From Lachnospiraceae bacterium (GTDB lineage: Bacteria > Bacillota > Clostridia > Lachnospirales > Lachnospiraceae): a stretch of 64,000 nt of DNA. A program made the translations under genes and the position numbers. Positions within the stretch are counted from its first letter, which is position 1. Each line of letters starts with the position of its first letter. Where the stretch lies: contig JAEERY010000013.1 in the NCBI GenBank assembly GCA_016286035.1, positions 142,896-206,895 on the forward strand, given 5' to 3'. Shown here in pieces: positions 16,636 to 29,470 of this stretch. The notes beneath the pieces were generated by a model. It searched no databases. It was not told where the DNA came from and was given only the letters and a program-made list of their open reading frames with translations.

Positions 16636-17610
16636 TCAGACATCACTTTCCACAACCAGCGAACAACTCGCAGCATGTGTATATACGCTGTCTTCACCGA
16701 TCGTATCCATGTCGTATGGCGTGAGCTGATAAACGTAATAATTCAACCAGTTAGTATAGAGAGTGTTGGCATGAGCTCTCCACAACAGCTTCGGTTTCTC
16801 ATTCGGATCATCGTTAGGATAATAATTCTTCGGTACCTTGATATCCAGTCCCTTACCAACATCTCTTCGATATTCATTTTCAAGAGTTCTTCTGTCATAC
16901 TCAAAATGACCCTGGACAAATATCTGTCTTCCGTTTTGAGCTATGCACAAACAGGCTCCTGCTTCATCCGATTCCGCAAGCACGGTCAAAGCTTCACATG
17001 CGTGTATATCCTTGCTTGATACTTCAGTATACCTGCTGTGAGGAACCCAGAACTCATCATCGAATCCTCTCACAAGCGGAGTTCTTCTGTTTAATACCCT
17101 GTGTCTGTAAAGTCCTGAAAGCTTTTCCGGAAGTTTCTGCTTGTTTAGGCCGTAATGATAATGAAGAGCAGCCTGAGCACCCCAGCAGATATGGAATGTG
17201 CTCGTAACATTGCTCTTTGTCCATTCCATGATCTGACACAGCTCATCCCAGTAATCAACCTCCTCAAACTCCATGAGTTCAACAGGAGCACCGGTGATTA
17301 TCATACCGTCAAACTTTCTTGACTTTATATCTTCAAATGTAACATAGAACTTGTTTAAATGATTTGCAGATGTATGAGTGGATTCATGTGATGATAACTT
17401 CACAAATGTAACATCCACCTGCAAAGGAGTGTTTGACATCGATCTTAAAAGATGCCATTCGGTATCCTCTTTTACAGGCATCAGATTAAGTATGGCGATC
17501 TGCAGCGGACGGATATCCTGATGCGTCGCTCTGTCCTCATCCATAACAAATATATTTTCCGCCTCAAGTATTTCTTTAGCGGGAAGATCGCTCTGAATCT
17601 TTACAGGCAT
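16636..17610 (-). CDS. metA: Homoserine O-acetyltransferase (MetA-type)
   Basis: A 324-residue MetA of the homoserine transacylase family, first step of methionine synthesis from homoserine. The catalytic triad is in place at family numbering: Cys142 in HICWGAQ, His235 and Glu237 in GHFEYD. Residue 111 is Glu (GAPVELMEFEE). In Bacillus cereus MetA, Glu111 gives acetyl-CoA specificity, while Gly111 in E. coli gives succinyl-CoA, so acetylation is predicted. AGGAGG seven bases before the ATG at 17610 fixes the start; upstream in-frame codons to 17658 are not used. It has its own terminator. Confidence 0.95.
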   Translation of the reverse strand: MPVKIQSDLPAKEILEAENIFVMDEDRATHQDIRPLQIAILNLMPVKEDTEWHLLRSMSNTPLQVDVTFVKLSSHESTHTSANHLNKFYVTFEDIKSRKFDGMIITGAPVELMEFEEVDYWDELCQIMEWTKSNVTSTFHICWGAQAALHYHYGLNKQKLPEKLSGLYRHRVLNRRTPLVRGFDDEFWVPHSRYTEVSSKDIHACEALTVLAESDEAGACLCIAQNGRQIFVQGHFEYDRRTLENEYRRDVGKGLDIKVPKNYYPNDDPNEKPKLLWRAHANTLYTNWLNYYVYQLTPYDMDTIGEDSVYTHAASCSLVVESDV

Positions 17611-17708
17611 GTTTAAGCCTCCTGATCTTTGGCTGATTTTATCAACCGCATTTTCCAATATATTGTACTATAAAATGCACTTATATGCCATATGTTTGTG
17701 TCCCGGTA

Positions 17709-20439
<2,731 letters not shown>

Positions 20440-20443
<4 letters not shown>

Positions 20444-21795
20444 ATTTGAGTCTTATCCTCCGGAAGTTTTAAAAAGAATGATAAGGTAAACGGTATGCAG
20501 ATAAAGAAAGTCACGATATCCGCTATCGCCTGCGCTATCTGTATCCCGAACAGACCAAAAATGTAATTCAATATCAACAGTGCGGGTATAAAACATACAC
20601 CGTTTCTTAAAGTAGATAACAGTGTCGCATTGAATTTATATCCTATGCTCTGGAACATCATGTTGTTACATACATGGAAAGGCACAAAGAACAATGATAT
20701 ACACTGCGCATGCATGGCTATTATACCTATCTCTATGACTTTGGGATCATCCCTGAACACCCTTATAAATTCACCGGCATTCATATATACGGTAACAGCG
20801 GCAACACCTAACAGTATGGTGCCGAATGTTAATGTAAAGAAGAATCCCTTCTTTACTCTTGAATACTTTCCCGCTCCGAAATTGAATCCTGCAACAGGCT
20901 GGAATCCCTGTCCTATTCCAAGAGCCACACTGAAAATGAACATGCTTATCCTGTTAACGATACTCATTGCCGCAATGGCTGCATCTCCGTATACACCTGC
21001 GGTATTGTTTAACAGCATTGTCGATATTGATGCAAGTCCCTGACGGGCCAGACTAGGAAGTCCGGTAGTCACTATATCTCCCACGGTCTCAAGATCAAAT
21101 CTTATATATGATAAAGCAAACGAGCTCTGCGTCTTCTTTCTTATGAACATGCTCAAAAGTATGAACCACGATATATACTGGCTTATCGCGGTAGCCAGAC
21201 CGGCCCCCAGTATACCCATTCCCATATATTTCATAAAAAGAGCATCAAGGAATATATTTATGATACCGCCCGATGTGAGACCTATCATTGCAAAGAATGC
21301 TCTTCCCTCATATCTAAGGATATTGTTCATAACACAGCTTGAAACTAAAGCCGGTGCCGCAAACAGTATGCAGCTTGCATATGTTTTTGCATACGGCAGT
21401 ATCGTATCCGTGCTGCCAAGAAGCTTCATAAGAGGCGTAAGGAATGTCATAGCCAGTATGAGTATTAAAATACCCGCTATCAGTGCCGAATAAAAACTGG
21501 TTGCAGAGAACTTTCTTGCACTTTCTATATCCTTTGCTCCAAGCTTTCTGCTTATGATACTTCCCGCGCCATGACCGAACATGAATCCGATCGCCTGAAG
21601 TATAGCCATAAGTCCCAGTACTATTCCTGTGGCTCCGCTGGCCGATGTGTTTATCTGACCGACGAAATATGAATCGGCCATGTTATATATACTGGTGACA
21701 AGCATGCTTATGGTAGTCGGAAGTCCGAGCTTAAGTATCAGACTCTCCACCGGCTGCTTTGTCATCATGTCATATTGTGAATCGTATTTTTTCAT
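20440..21795 (-). CDS. MATE family multidrug/Na+ antiporter
   Basis: A 451-residue integral membrane protein with twelve hydrophobic helices in two MatE halves. Typical segments are PTTISMLVTSIYNMADSYFVG in helix 1-2 (partly quoted) and GIGQGFQPVAGFNFGAGKY in the second half. It exports cationic drugs or metabolites in exchange for Na+ or H+. Substrate unknown. It heads the operon with rluF and ligA and is divergent from the ASKHA gene at 21863. Confidence 0.93.
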
Positions 21796-21862
21796 CTTTC
21801 CAACCTTTTAAATCATCCAAATCATTATAGCACATATGCCGGAATTGTTTTATTATAAAAGC

Positions 21863-22945
21863 ATGAGAAATATTATAGGTATAGACATAGGTACAACCAA
21901 TATTGAATATATCCTGGCAGACGAAAAGAAAGGACCTATTTGTGATCTTCTAACTCCCAATCCGCTGTCAGCCTTCGGTCTTGATGTCATGACAAGGATC
22001 TCCAAGGCAAATGACGGCAGGCTTGATGAGATGACGTCTCTGTTAAGAGTGACGATCAAAAACGATATCATTAAACTTATGGATGACTGTTTTGCAAGAT
22101 CCGGTTTGCAGATTTCCATCGTTGATATCGCAGGCATCAATATAGCTGCCAACACGACAATGGTCCATATTCTTATGAATTATGACTGTTCAAACCTTGG
22201 AAGTTATCCTTTTTCTCCGGTCCATATCGAGGCAATTAAAACAGATTCAGACAGTCTTGGCTTCACAGCCTCTGTGCCCATACCGGTAAACATCACTCAG
22301 GGGTTTTCCGCTTTTGTAGGCGGTGATATCTACAGCGGTCTCAAGACCCTCCCCGACTGTGATGATTACCTCTTTATAGATCTGGGTACCAATGCAGAAA
22401 TGGTCCTTTGTCTGGGTAACACGGCATATATAACGTCTGCAGCTGCGGGTCCCGCATTTGAGACATGCTCAAAAGGTCATGCGACTGATGCGATAGACGG
22501 TCTTATATATATGCTAAAAAACGGTATCATGGATGAGACCGGTCTTTTAACAGATGAATTCTTTGATTCAGGTTATGACTGTCTGGGAATGCATTTTTCA
22601 CAAAAAAAGATCAGGGATATGCAGATGGCCAAATCAGCTGTCAAAACAGGTATTGATCTTCTGATCGATTCAGCCAAAAAAGAGCTTTCAATCGATGAAA
22701 GCTTTGTCTCAACCCTTAAAGTCTTTATCGCCGGAACCTTCGGGTACAACCTTGATATCAACAACTGCATAAAACTCGGTATGTTTCCTGAATGGTTTAA
22801 GGATAAAGCCACAGCGGTCGGCAATACATCACTCAAAGGCACCCTTATAACAGGGATTGATCCTCAAAAAAATATCAGAGAGATCTTTCTTGCAAATCTC
22901 CCTGAATTCAATGACTGTTATATCAAAAACATGTACTTTACATAA
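21863..22945 (+). CDS. RACo-like ASKHA domain protein (DUF4445) without ferredoxin
   Basis: The 360-residue protein carries the ASKHA ATPase fold of reductive activators of corrinoid proteins (RACo; DUF4445): GIDIGTTNIE phosphate-1 loop at the start, FIDLGTNAEMVL as phosphate-2 loop, and SAAAGPAFETC plus AGTFGYNLDI. RACo proteins normally have an N-terminal [2Fe-2S] ferredoxin domain that donates electrons; here the ASKHA domain begins at residue 4, so this copy lacks it. No corrinoid or methyltransferase genes are near. The start at 21863 has a weak ribosome binding site; 21836 is an alternative. Confidence 0.8.
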   Translation: MRNIIGIDIGTTNIEYILADEKKGPICDLLTPNPLSAFGLDVMTRISKANDGRLDEMTSLLRVTIKNDIIKLMDDCFARSGLQISIVDIAGINIAANTTMVHILMNYDCSNLGSYPFSPVHIEAIKTDSDSLGFTASVPIPVNITQGFSAFVGGDIYSGLKTLPDCDDYLFIDLGTNAEMVLCLGNTAYITSAAAGPAFETCSKGHATDAIDGLIYMLKNGIMDETGLLTDEFFDSGYDCLGMHFSQKKIRDMQMAKSAVKTGIDLLIDSAKKELSIDESFVSTLKVFIAGTFGYNLDINNCIKLGMFPEWFKDKATAVGNTSLKGTLITGIDPQKNIREIFLANLPEFNDCYIKNMYFT

Positions 22946-22948
22946 AAA

Positions 22949-23209
22949 TCACCAGTGATCATACGGACAGGATGCGTTCTTTTTGACACATCTTAGTTCC
23001 ACATAACAACCACAGGCGCCGCAAAAAGCGTCCTTCAGATAAGAACAGCGGCTGCATATTTGCAGCCGTTTTTCATATGCTTTATTATCTGCTTTTTCGC
23101 TCTTATCCATAAGATCGATAAGCTTTTTTATCCTTGTCTCATACTGTACAGGATCTATATCCTTTAACAGGCACTTGATACAAGGCTTCTTTTGCAATCC
23201 TTCTTCCAT
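22949..23209 (-). CDS. Small Cys-rich protein (DUF6171-like)
   Basis: An 86-residue protein with eleven Cys: CIKC near the start, a charged helix, then CSRC, CGACGC and C...C near the end, a layout for two zinc or iron-sulfur sites. It matches the DUF6171 family of unknown function. It is convergent with the ASKHA gene, the stops being three bases apart, so both share one intergenic point. Its ribosome binding site is weak. Confidence 0.78.
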   Translation of the reverse strand: MEEGLQKKPCIKCLLKDIDPVQYETRIKKLIDLMDKSEKADNKAYEKRLQICSRCSYLKDAFCGACGCYVELRCVKKNASCPYDHW

Positions 23210-23225
23210 GAGACAACCGAAACTA

Positions 23226-24734
23226 TTATCCCTTTACTCTGATACCTGTTACCGAACAAGCCGGTAAAACAACTTTGATACCCTTATCGGTTACAGTGAC
23301 ATTCTCAAGCTTTTTAGTCGTTACCGCTTCAGCATCATCAAATGTGTTATGAGCGTTCATTGAACCTGTTACCACAGAAGCTTCTACAGAAGATACTTTA
23401 AGATCATCAAAGTTTATTTCCACTTCCTTATCACTTTCAAGCGAGAGATTGTTAAGAGTGATATTAATGGTTCCATCCTCGCTTACAGATACCGATTCGG
23501 TAACCTGAGGCACCTTGTTATCGTCACCCGTACCTTCCTCTTTCACTCCGGTAATGAAGCTGTTTACAAGCTGTGCTCCCTGATGATACTTGAACATGCG
23601 GAATACATGATAGGTCGGTGTAAGTATCATCTTCTTTCCTTCAGTGAGTATCACTGACTGCAATACATTGACGGTCTGAGCAATATTAGCCATCCTTACC
23701 CTGTCACAATGCTTATTGAAGATATTTAAGTTGATTCCTGCAACAAGTGCATCTCTCATGGTATTCTGCTGATATAAGAATCCGGGATTTGTTCCCTCTT
23801 CGACATCGTACCAGCATCCCCACTCATCAACAACGAGTGCTATTATCTTCTTGGGATCGTATTTATCCATTATGTTGCTGTGCTTTGTTACGATCTCATC
23901 CATCTTGAGAGTCTTGTAAAGGGTTGTGTACCACTCCTCCTTGGTGAAATCCGTGGCACTTCCCTTATGATCCCAGTCATGAGGCAATGTATAGTAATGC
24001 AATGAGATCGCCTCGAGATTTCCGTGAAGGTGATCAAAGCATCTTGTGAACAGTCTGTTTAAAAGCTTTTCTGTCCAGTCATAATCAAAGTCTGAAGGTC
24101 CGCATGCGATACGGTTTATCGGCTTCTCCTTGTCATACATCTTTACAAATGACTGATATCTTCTGTATACATCGGCATAGTACTCAGGATGCATATTTCC
24201 GCCGCAGCCCCAGTTCTCATTTCCTACTCCGAAATAATCGACTCTCCAGGCTTTGTCTCTGCCGTTCTTTCGTCTCTCATTTGCCAGAGGAGACTCTCCG
24301 TCAAATGTCATATATTCAACCCACTCAGACATCTCCTGAACGGTACCAGAACCTACATTTCCGTTTATATATGTCTTGCATCCAAGCTGATCACAGAGTT
24401 CAAAATACTCATGAGTACCAAAGCTGTTATCTTCGACAACCCCGCCCCAGTTTGTATTGATCATCTTCTTTCTGTTTTCCTTGGGGCCGATACCGTCTTT
24501 CCAGTGATATTCATCGGCAAAGCATCCGCCGGGCCAGCGAAGAACCGGTATCTGCATATCCTTAAGTGCCTCGACTACATCCTTTCTCATTCCCTTATTA
24601 TTGGGTATTTCGGAATCCTCGCCTACAAATATGCCCTCATATATACATCTTCCAAGGTGCTCTGAAAAATGTCCGTAGATCTCCGGATTGATAGTTGCTT
24701 TCTTTTCATTCTCATGAACTGTTAATCTGATCAT
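23226..24734 (-). CDS. abfA: GH51 alpha-L-arabinofuranosidase (intracellular)
   Basis: A 502-residue GH51 enzyme removing alpha-L-arabinofuranosyl units from arabinan or arabinoxylan oligosaccharides. The TIM barrel has the acid/base Glu173 in GVGNENWG and the nucleophile Glu304 in VVDEWGCWY; a C-terminal beta domain follows from about 385. There is no signal peptide, so it works on imported oligosaccharides. No transporter is next to it. AAGGAAG precedes the ATG and a promoter lies upstream. It fits a plant-fibre degrading gut or rumen bacterium. Confidence 0.95.
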   Translation of the reverse strand: MIRLTVHENEKKATINPEIYGHFSEHLGRCIYEGIFVGEDSEIPNNKGMRKDVVEALKDMQIPVLRWPGGCFADEYHWKDGIGPKENRKKMINTNWGGVVEDNSFGTHEYFELCDQLGCKTYINGNVGSGTVQEMSEWVEYMTFDGESPLANERRKNGRDKAWRVDYFGVGNENWGCGGNMHPEYYADVYRRYQSFVKMYDKEKPINRIACGPSDFDYDWTEKLLNRLFTRCFDHLHGNLEAISLHYYTLPHDWDHKGSATDFTKEEWYTTLYKTLKMDEIVTKHSNIMDKYDPKKIIALVVDEWGCWYDVEEGTNPGFLYQQNTMRDALVAGINLNIFNKHCDRVRMANIAQTVNVLQSVILTEGKKMILTPTYHVFRMFKYHQGAQLVNSFITGVKEEGTGDDNKVPQVTESVSVSEDGTINITLNNLSLESDKEVEINFDDLKVSSVEASVVTGSMNAHNTFDDAEAVTTKKLENVTVTDKGIKVVLPACSVTGIRVKG

Positions 24735-24771
24735 TGATATGTCTTCCTTCTTAAGTTGATTGATATACTAG

Positions 24772-24800
24772 ATAATACCAATAGTTAAGGCTTATGAGAA
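24772..24800 (-). promoter_or_regulatory. Putative abfA promoter (extended -10)
   Basis: Minus-strand -35 TTCTCA (24795-24800), 17-bp spacer and TGG-TATTAT (-10 at 24772-24777) lie 38 bp before the abfA ATG. The weak -35 is offset by the TG of an extended -10. Confidence 0.5.
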
Positions 24801-24835
24801 CCAAATGCATAAAAATGACAAACAGGCGCGTATAA

Positions 24836-26053
24836 TTAATCGATCACATTCTTTACGCCAATGATGTTGTCATAGCCGACATTATATACAACGATTCCCT
24901 TTCTGGGATTTGCAGCATGCACTATCTGTCCGTCTCCTATATATATACCGACATGAGTACATTTGCTCTTTCCGTAGCATATGATGTCTCCGGGCTGAGC
25001 TTCATCCAGGCTTATGCTCCTGCCGTTACTTGAAAGCTGACCTGAAGGTGTTCTGCTTAGTCCGTATCCGAACTGTGCGTATACAAGGCTTGTGAAACCT
25101 GAACAGTCCGTACCGTTTGTAAGGCTGTTTCCTCCATGCACATACGGACATCCGACATACTGAAGAGCAAAGTTAACTATATCGGAACGAAGATTTCCGC
25201 TTGCCGTATAAACAGGTTCACTGCTTGCTGCGGGTATCTCAACATTTTCCGGAGTCTGCTTCTCATCTTCCTTCTGACGTTCAAGCTGTTTTGCCTTCTT
25301 TTCCTCTTCTTCACGTATCTCTTCTATGGTCTTGGCGTATATGAATTCTTCTACAACCGATATATAATCTGCAGATACATATCCGCTCTTATCATCGGCA
25401 TAATCAACATGGATCCAGTCACCATCATACTCATCTTTGTTGGAAAGCTTTAGTTTTTCACCGCTAAGCGCATAACCGATCCTCTTAGATTCAATATCGG
25501 CTTCCTGTCTTATATTAAGGCGGTCAGCTCTTACTATCGCATATCTGTCAACATAGTCATCTATGACATCCACTGCATCCTGGCCATATATAAAGTATTC
25601 AGCCTTTATATATCCGGTCAGATTTCCGGAAATTACCATAAGCCATGTTCCGTCCTCACCCTCTACTTCTTCCTGTATCTGGGCAACGGCACCGTCATAC
25701 ATCCTTCCCACTATCTCGGAATCGGTATTCGGAGATGTTCTGACATTAACATAGTTGTCAACATCGGCTATCGCAAAATCGCTGTATTCTTCATTCTCCT
25801 CATTGTCCTCCTCAGTTTTTACCTCCTGTGAGGCAACAAGGTTCTTCTGCTTATCTCTAAGGTCGGCAAGCTTATCCACTTCTTCCATGAACTCTTTAAG
25901 ATCTTCTTTTGAATACATGCTCTCAAAGCCGGCCTTTACATTATCCTTCCAGTCCGTGGACAGCTCAGCTGCCTGAATATCAGCACCCGTATTAAGTTGT
26001 ACGATGATGAACGCAATAAGCGCCATCATAAATCTGATACCTTTTCTTTTCAC
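24836..26053 (-). CDS. Secreted SH3b - NlpC/P60 cell-wall peptidase
   Basis: A 405-residue exported protein: signal peptide (to about residue 29), an acidic helical region, two bacterial SH3 domains (about 98-155 and 170-235; YVNVRTSPNTDSEIVG and LNIRQEADIESKRIG mark them), a charged coiled-coil linker, and a C-terminal NlpC/P60 domain (about 288-405). The catalytic Cys317 (TDCSGF), His367 (THVGIY) and His379 (VHAANP) are present. It should cleave peptidoglycan stem peptides. Translation starts at a GTG. The lectin-domain gene ends seven bases upstream, implying an operon. Confidence 0.93.
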   Translation of the reverse strand: MKRKGIRFMMALIAFIIVQLNTGADIQAAELSTDWKDNVKAGFESMYSKEDLKEFMEEVDKLADLRDKQKNLVASQEVKTEEDNEENEEYSDFAIADVDNYVNVRTSPNTDSEIVGRMYDGAVAQIQEEVEGEDGTWLMVISGNLTGYIKAEYFIYGQDAVDVIDDYVDRYAIVRADRLNIRQEADIESKRIGYALSGEKLKLSNKDEYDGDWIHVDYADDKSGYVSADYISVVEEFIYAKTIEEIREEEEKKAKQLERQKEDEKQTPENVEIPAASSEPVYTASGNLRSDIVNFALQYVGCPYVHGGNSLTNGTDCSGFTSLVYAQFGYGLSRTPSGQLSSNGRSISLDEAQPGDIICYGKSKCTHVGIYIGDGQIVHAANPRKGIVVYNVGYDNIIGVKNVID

Positions 26054-26060
26054 AGACTTA

Positions 26061-27095
26061 TCACTCTTCTATCTCTACTATGTATCCCATCTTTCCGGTA
26101 TATCCGGGAATGAGCTCAAGAACATCGTTCTGAACGTCATTAAGTACCCATTTCTTTTCAGATTTAGAATAGAACATATCTACATACTGTTCGAATGTTC
26201 CTGTCTCCTTATCATAAAAAGTGGGTTCCTTATCCAGCCAGTAATCCAGATCATTGATGCTGTTACCGACAAGGTTGCCGGTCTGATCCGCCCATTTATA
26301 AACAGCAGGATCTTCCTCTCTCCTTGCACCTATCCAGAAGATAGACTTTCCGTAACCACTCTTTTCTATAAAATCAGTCACATAATCGAATTCCTCTTTG
26401 GTATTGATATGCAACAGATATCCGCCCTCAAACATTGAAGCCTCAAAGAGCGCCTCTTTCCATGTCACATCATCTATGACTATCTTATATGTATGTATTC
26501 CCTCGGGATCCTTAACATCACTTCCGGGAATATCGGAATATACCACTATGGGAGTCGGTGTGATCTCCGGCTTTACCTCCTCGGTAACAGCTGCCGCTTC
26601 AGGTGTGGGAGTCTCCACAACCGTCACAGGTTCAGTGACTTCGGGTGTGACATCAGCCTCATCATCATCCGGATCATTTTCGGTCACAACAACCGGTTCA
26701 TTAACATTCTTCTTAAAAAGTCCAAGGGCTGCGCATACGATACCCGATACCAGCAAAAGAACGGCAAAAACAATAGCTGCAACCTTTAATACAGACACAG
26801 GCTTTTTTTCATCACCGGCAGGCTTATCAACAGTTTCTGTCTCAACGGCCTTTTCCTGTGTCGCAGTGATCTCGGCTGTTTTTTCTTCTTCAGTCACAAC
26901 AGGTTTATCCTCTGTTTTTTCCTCTTTGGGCACAACAGTGTCTTCATCTGCCTTCTGCTCTTTTAAAACATCTGCTTTATCATCCGTCGTCGGTTCATCC
27001 GGAGGATCAAGTCTCTTTCCGCATCCCACGCAAAAAAGAGCATTTTCGTTTTCGATTTTCTTTCCGCAGTTTCTGCAATACAGTTGCCTACTCAT
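26061..27095 (-). CDS. Zinc ribbon - TM - C-type lectin-like protein
   Basis: The 344-residue protein has a zinc ribbon (YCRNCGKKI...FCVGCGKRL) in the cytoplasm, a Glu/Thr/Pro-rich linker, one membrane helix (about 106-128), a second low-complexity linker and an outside C-terminal domain (about 205-344). That domain has the C-type lectin fold pattern: TWKEALFEASMFEGGYLLHI, IFWIGARREE, YKWADQTG and WVLNDV. Such domains bind sugars or proteins at the surface. GAGG eight bases before the ATG at 27095 decides the start. It precedes the wall peptidase gene. Confidence 0.85.
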   Translation of the reverse strand: MSRQLYCRNCGKKIENENALFCVGCGKRLDPPDEPTTDDKADVLKEQKADEDTVVPKEEKTEDKPVVTEEEKTAEITATQEKAVETETVDKPAGDEKKPVSVLKVAAIVFAVLLLVSGIVCAALGLFKKNVNEPVVVTENDPDDDEADVTPEVTEPVTVVETPTPEAAAVTEEVKPEITPTPIVVYSDIPGSDVKDPEGIHTYKIVIDDVTWKEALFEASMFEGGYLLHINTKEEFDYVTDFIEKSGYGKSIFWIGARREEDPAVYKWADQTGNLVGNSINDLDYWLDKEPTFYDKETGTFEQYVDMFYSKSEKKWVLNDVQNDVLELIPGYTGKMGYIVEIEE

Positions 27096-27158
27096 GGACA
27101 TACCCTCACCATTTTAATATCCCTAATGTTATAATATACTACTTTTGTCAATTAAATG

Positions 27159-27184
27159 CAAAAAAGAGAGTCTTGCGACTCTCT
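27159..27184 (-). terminator. Rho-independent terminator of rny
   Basis: AGAGAGTC (27165-27172) pairs with GACTCTCT (27177-27184) around a four-base loop, followed on the minus strand by a T-run. It lies six bases after the rny stop. Confidence 0.88.
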
Positions 27185-27189
27185 CTTTC

Positions 27190-28737
27190 TTACTTTGCAT
27201 AATCCGTTACACGACTCTCTCGTATAACATTAACTTTTATCTGACCGGGATACTGAAGCTCTGCTTCGATCTGCTTTGATATATCTCTTGCAAGCAATAC
27301 CATGTCAGAATCGGTAATCTGTTCCGGAACTACCATAACACGAATCTCACGACCGGCCTGGATAGCAAATGATTTGTCTACACCTTTGAAATTGTTAGCT
27401 ATATCTTCTAATTGACGAAGTCTTGTTGTATAAGTCTCGAGAGTCTCTCTTCTCGCACCCGGTCTGGCCGCACTTATAGCATCGGCAGCCTGCACGATAC
27501 AAGCTATCAGACTCTGAGGTTCAACATCACCGTGATGAGCCTCTACAGCATTGATAACAAGAGATGATTCCTTATATTTCTTACACAGATCGGTTCCGAG
27601 CTGTACATGTGATCCTTCCATCTCATGATCGACAGCCTTACCGATATCATGCAATAATCCGGCTCTCTTGGCCATACGCACATCCAGTCCCATCTCACTT
27701 GCAAGCAGTCCTGACAACTGAGCAACTTCGATAGAATGCTTGAGTGCATTCTGACCATAACTTGTTCTGAACTTCATCTTACCGAGAAGTTTGATCAGTT
27801 CGGGATGGATACCATGTACTCCGACTTCAAGTACAGCAGCTTCACCTTCCTCTTTGATCATGACCTCAACTTCACGCTGGGCCTTTTCAACCATCTCTTC
27901 GATCCTGGCCGGATGGATACGACCGTCTACAATAAGTTTTTCAAGGGCTATACGAGCGACCTCTCTCCTTATCGGATCAAAACCTGATAAGATAACTGCT
28001 TCAGGTGTATCGTCGATTATAAGATCAACACCTGTAAGTGTCTCGATAGTTCTGATATTTCTACCTTCTCTACCGATTATCCTTCCCTTCATCTCATCGT
28101 TAGGAAGCTGAACAACCGAAATGGTGGTCTCTGAAACATGATCTGCCGCACAACGCTGTATAGCATTGACAACATACTCTTTTGCTTTCTTATCAGCTTC
28201 TTCTTTAGCACGACTTTCCATCTCTTTTATCATGACGGCTGTCTCGTGCTTGACATCTTCTTCAACAATTTTCAGTAGATAATCTTTTGCCTGGTCGGAG
28301 GTCAAACCTGAGATTCTTTCCAGTTCCTGCACGCGTTCTTCATTAAGCTTGGAAATAACTTCTTTCTGTTTGTTAAGGCTTTCTTCCTTAGCATTCAGAG
28401 AAGCTTCCTTTTTCTCAATGGCTTCGGTCTTGCGATCGATGTTTTCTTCCTTCTGCTGGATACGACGTTCGTTGCGCTGGATCTCATTACGGCGATCTTT
28501 GATCTCTTTATCAAGCTCATTCTTAGCTTTGATAGATTCTTCCTTGATCTCCAGTAAGCCTTCACGCTTCTTCGTCTCTGCAGCGACTAAAGCTTCATCA
28601 ATGATTGCTCTTGCCTTTTCCTCAGCATTGCTGATCTTTGAATTGGCGTTATTTTTCTGATAATTAGTTGTTATCAGATAAGTAACAGGAGCAACGATCA
28701 CAAGAGTGGCCAAGACAGCTAATATATAATATAGCAT
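27190..28737 (-). CDS. rny: Ribonuclease Y
   Basis: A 515-residue RNase Y, the membrane-anchored endonuclease that starts mRNA decay in Firmicutes. Order: N-terminal membrane helix (1-22), long charged coiled coil (about 30-190), KH domain with [15 protein letters not shown], and an HD domain with [12 protein letters not shown]. Length is typical. The start is preceded by GGAGG. It has a consensus promoter and its own terminator. Confidence 0.97.
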   Translation of the reverse strand: MLYYILAVLATLVIVAPVTYLITTNYQKNNANSKISNAEEKARAIIDEALVAAETKKREGLLEIKEESIKAKNELDKEIKDRRNEIQRNERRIQQKEENIDRKTEAIEKKEASLNAKEESLNKQKEVISKLNEERVQELERISGLTSDQAKDYLLKIVEEDVKHETAVMIKEMESRAKEEADKKAKEYVVNAIQRCAADHVSETTISVVQLPNDEMKGRIIGREGRNIRTIETLTGVDLIIDDTPEAVILSGFDPIRREVARIALEKLIVDGRIHPARIEEMVEKAQREVEVMIKEEGEAAVLEVGVHGIHPELIKLLGKMKFRTSYGQNALKHSIEVAQLSGLLASEMGLDVRMAKRAGLLHDIGKAVDHEMEGSHVQLGTDLCKKYKESSLVINAVEAHHGDVEPQSLIACIVQAADAISAARPGARRETLETYTTRLRQLEDIANNFKGVDKSFAIQAGREIRVMVVPEQITDSDMVLLARDISKQIEAELQYPGQIKVNVIRESRVTDYAK

Positions 28738-28825
28738 GTCAGGAGCACCTCCTATTCATATTTAATTTTATGTATCATCACCAAAAGGTTGATTAAACCT
28801 ACTTTTAGCAATCTACAACAAATCA

Positions 28826-28854
28826 ATTCTATATGATACGCCAACTTATGTCAA
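28826..28854 (-). promoter_or_regulatory. rny promoter
   Basis: Minus-strand -35 TTGACA (28849-28854), 17-bp spacer, -10 TAGAAT (28826-28831). It starts directly after the recX stop codon and lies 88 bp before the rny ATG. Confidence 0.8.
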
Positions 28855-28855
28855 G

Positions 28856-29470
28856 TTAAAAAATCTCCCTGATGACCTTCGAAACAGTATCCGAAGAAAA
28901 ACCTTTTGAGTATAAAAATCTGAGTGCTGAAGCGGTCTCTTTGCGGTCTGCCGTCTCAGGATCATAACCCCTTTTTTTAAGCAGTTTTCTAGCCAGTTTC
29001 TCCTCATCCTCCAGCTCGCCGGTTTCTTTTAATCTCTCAGTTTCTTCACGTATAATATTCTTATCAACACCTTTAAGCATGAGGTCGTTCATAATACGCT
29101 TTAAACTTTTTTTGCCGCTGTAAGTCTCTATATACTGCACGGCATACGCATGATCATCTATATATCTGAAACCTTTAAGATAATCTATGGTCATGTCTAT
29201 GACATCCTGAGGATACAGGCCCTCCAAAAGCTTCTCTCTGAGATCCCGTTCCGTATATGGTCTCTTTTCAAGAAGATGGATGGCTCTTGATCTGGCTCTT
29301 GCAGGTATGATCTGTTCAACTATCCTGTCGTATGTTTCCTTGCTTATCTCTTCGCCCTGTTTGACCTTTAATTGACGAAGTTCGCCTTTGTATAAAACAA
29401 ACGCGAACTCTTCATCAATAAAAATCTTATATTTGGCCTTTGAGAATTCCGAAATATCAGTTATCCTCAT
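28856..29470 (-). CDS. recX: Regulatory protein RecX
   Basis: A 204-residue RecX, a modulator that binds and limits RecA filaments. It has the triple-helix repeat arrangement (about 55-204), with [23 protein letters not shown] and [13 protein letters not shown] segments typical of the family. The ATG at 29470 lies within the last codons of recA (14-base overlap) and the recA end supplies GAGGAGA as ribosome binding site, so the two are translationally coupled. Longer in-frame codons inside recA are not used. Confidence 0.93.
   Translation of the reverse strand: MRITDISEFSKAKYKIFIDEEFAFVLYKGELRQLKVKQGEEISKETYDRIVEQIIPARARSRAIHLLEKRPYTERDLREKLLEGLYPQDVIDMTIDYLKGFRYIDDHAYAVQYIETYSGKKSLKRIMNDLMLKGVDKNIIREETERLKETGELEDEEKLARKLLKKRGYDPETADRKETASALRFLYSKGFSSDTVSKVIREIF

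Noticed and set aside
17611..17708. SAM or T-box riboswitch before metA
   Set aside because: The 98-bp gap is too short and shows only a weak small hairpin, without S-box or T-box motifs.
21836..21863. Leaderless start for the ASKHA gene
   Set aside because: A TATTAT lies seven bases before the ATG, but no -35 box is found at the right distance.
26398..27117. 239-codon plus-strand open frame
   Set aside because: It mirrors the Thr/Val/Glu-rich linkers of the zinc ribbon/lectin gene and has only Ser/Thr/Val low-complexity product without a start signal.
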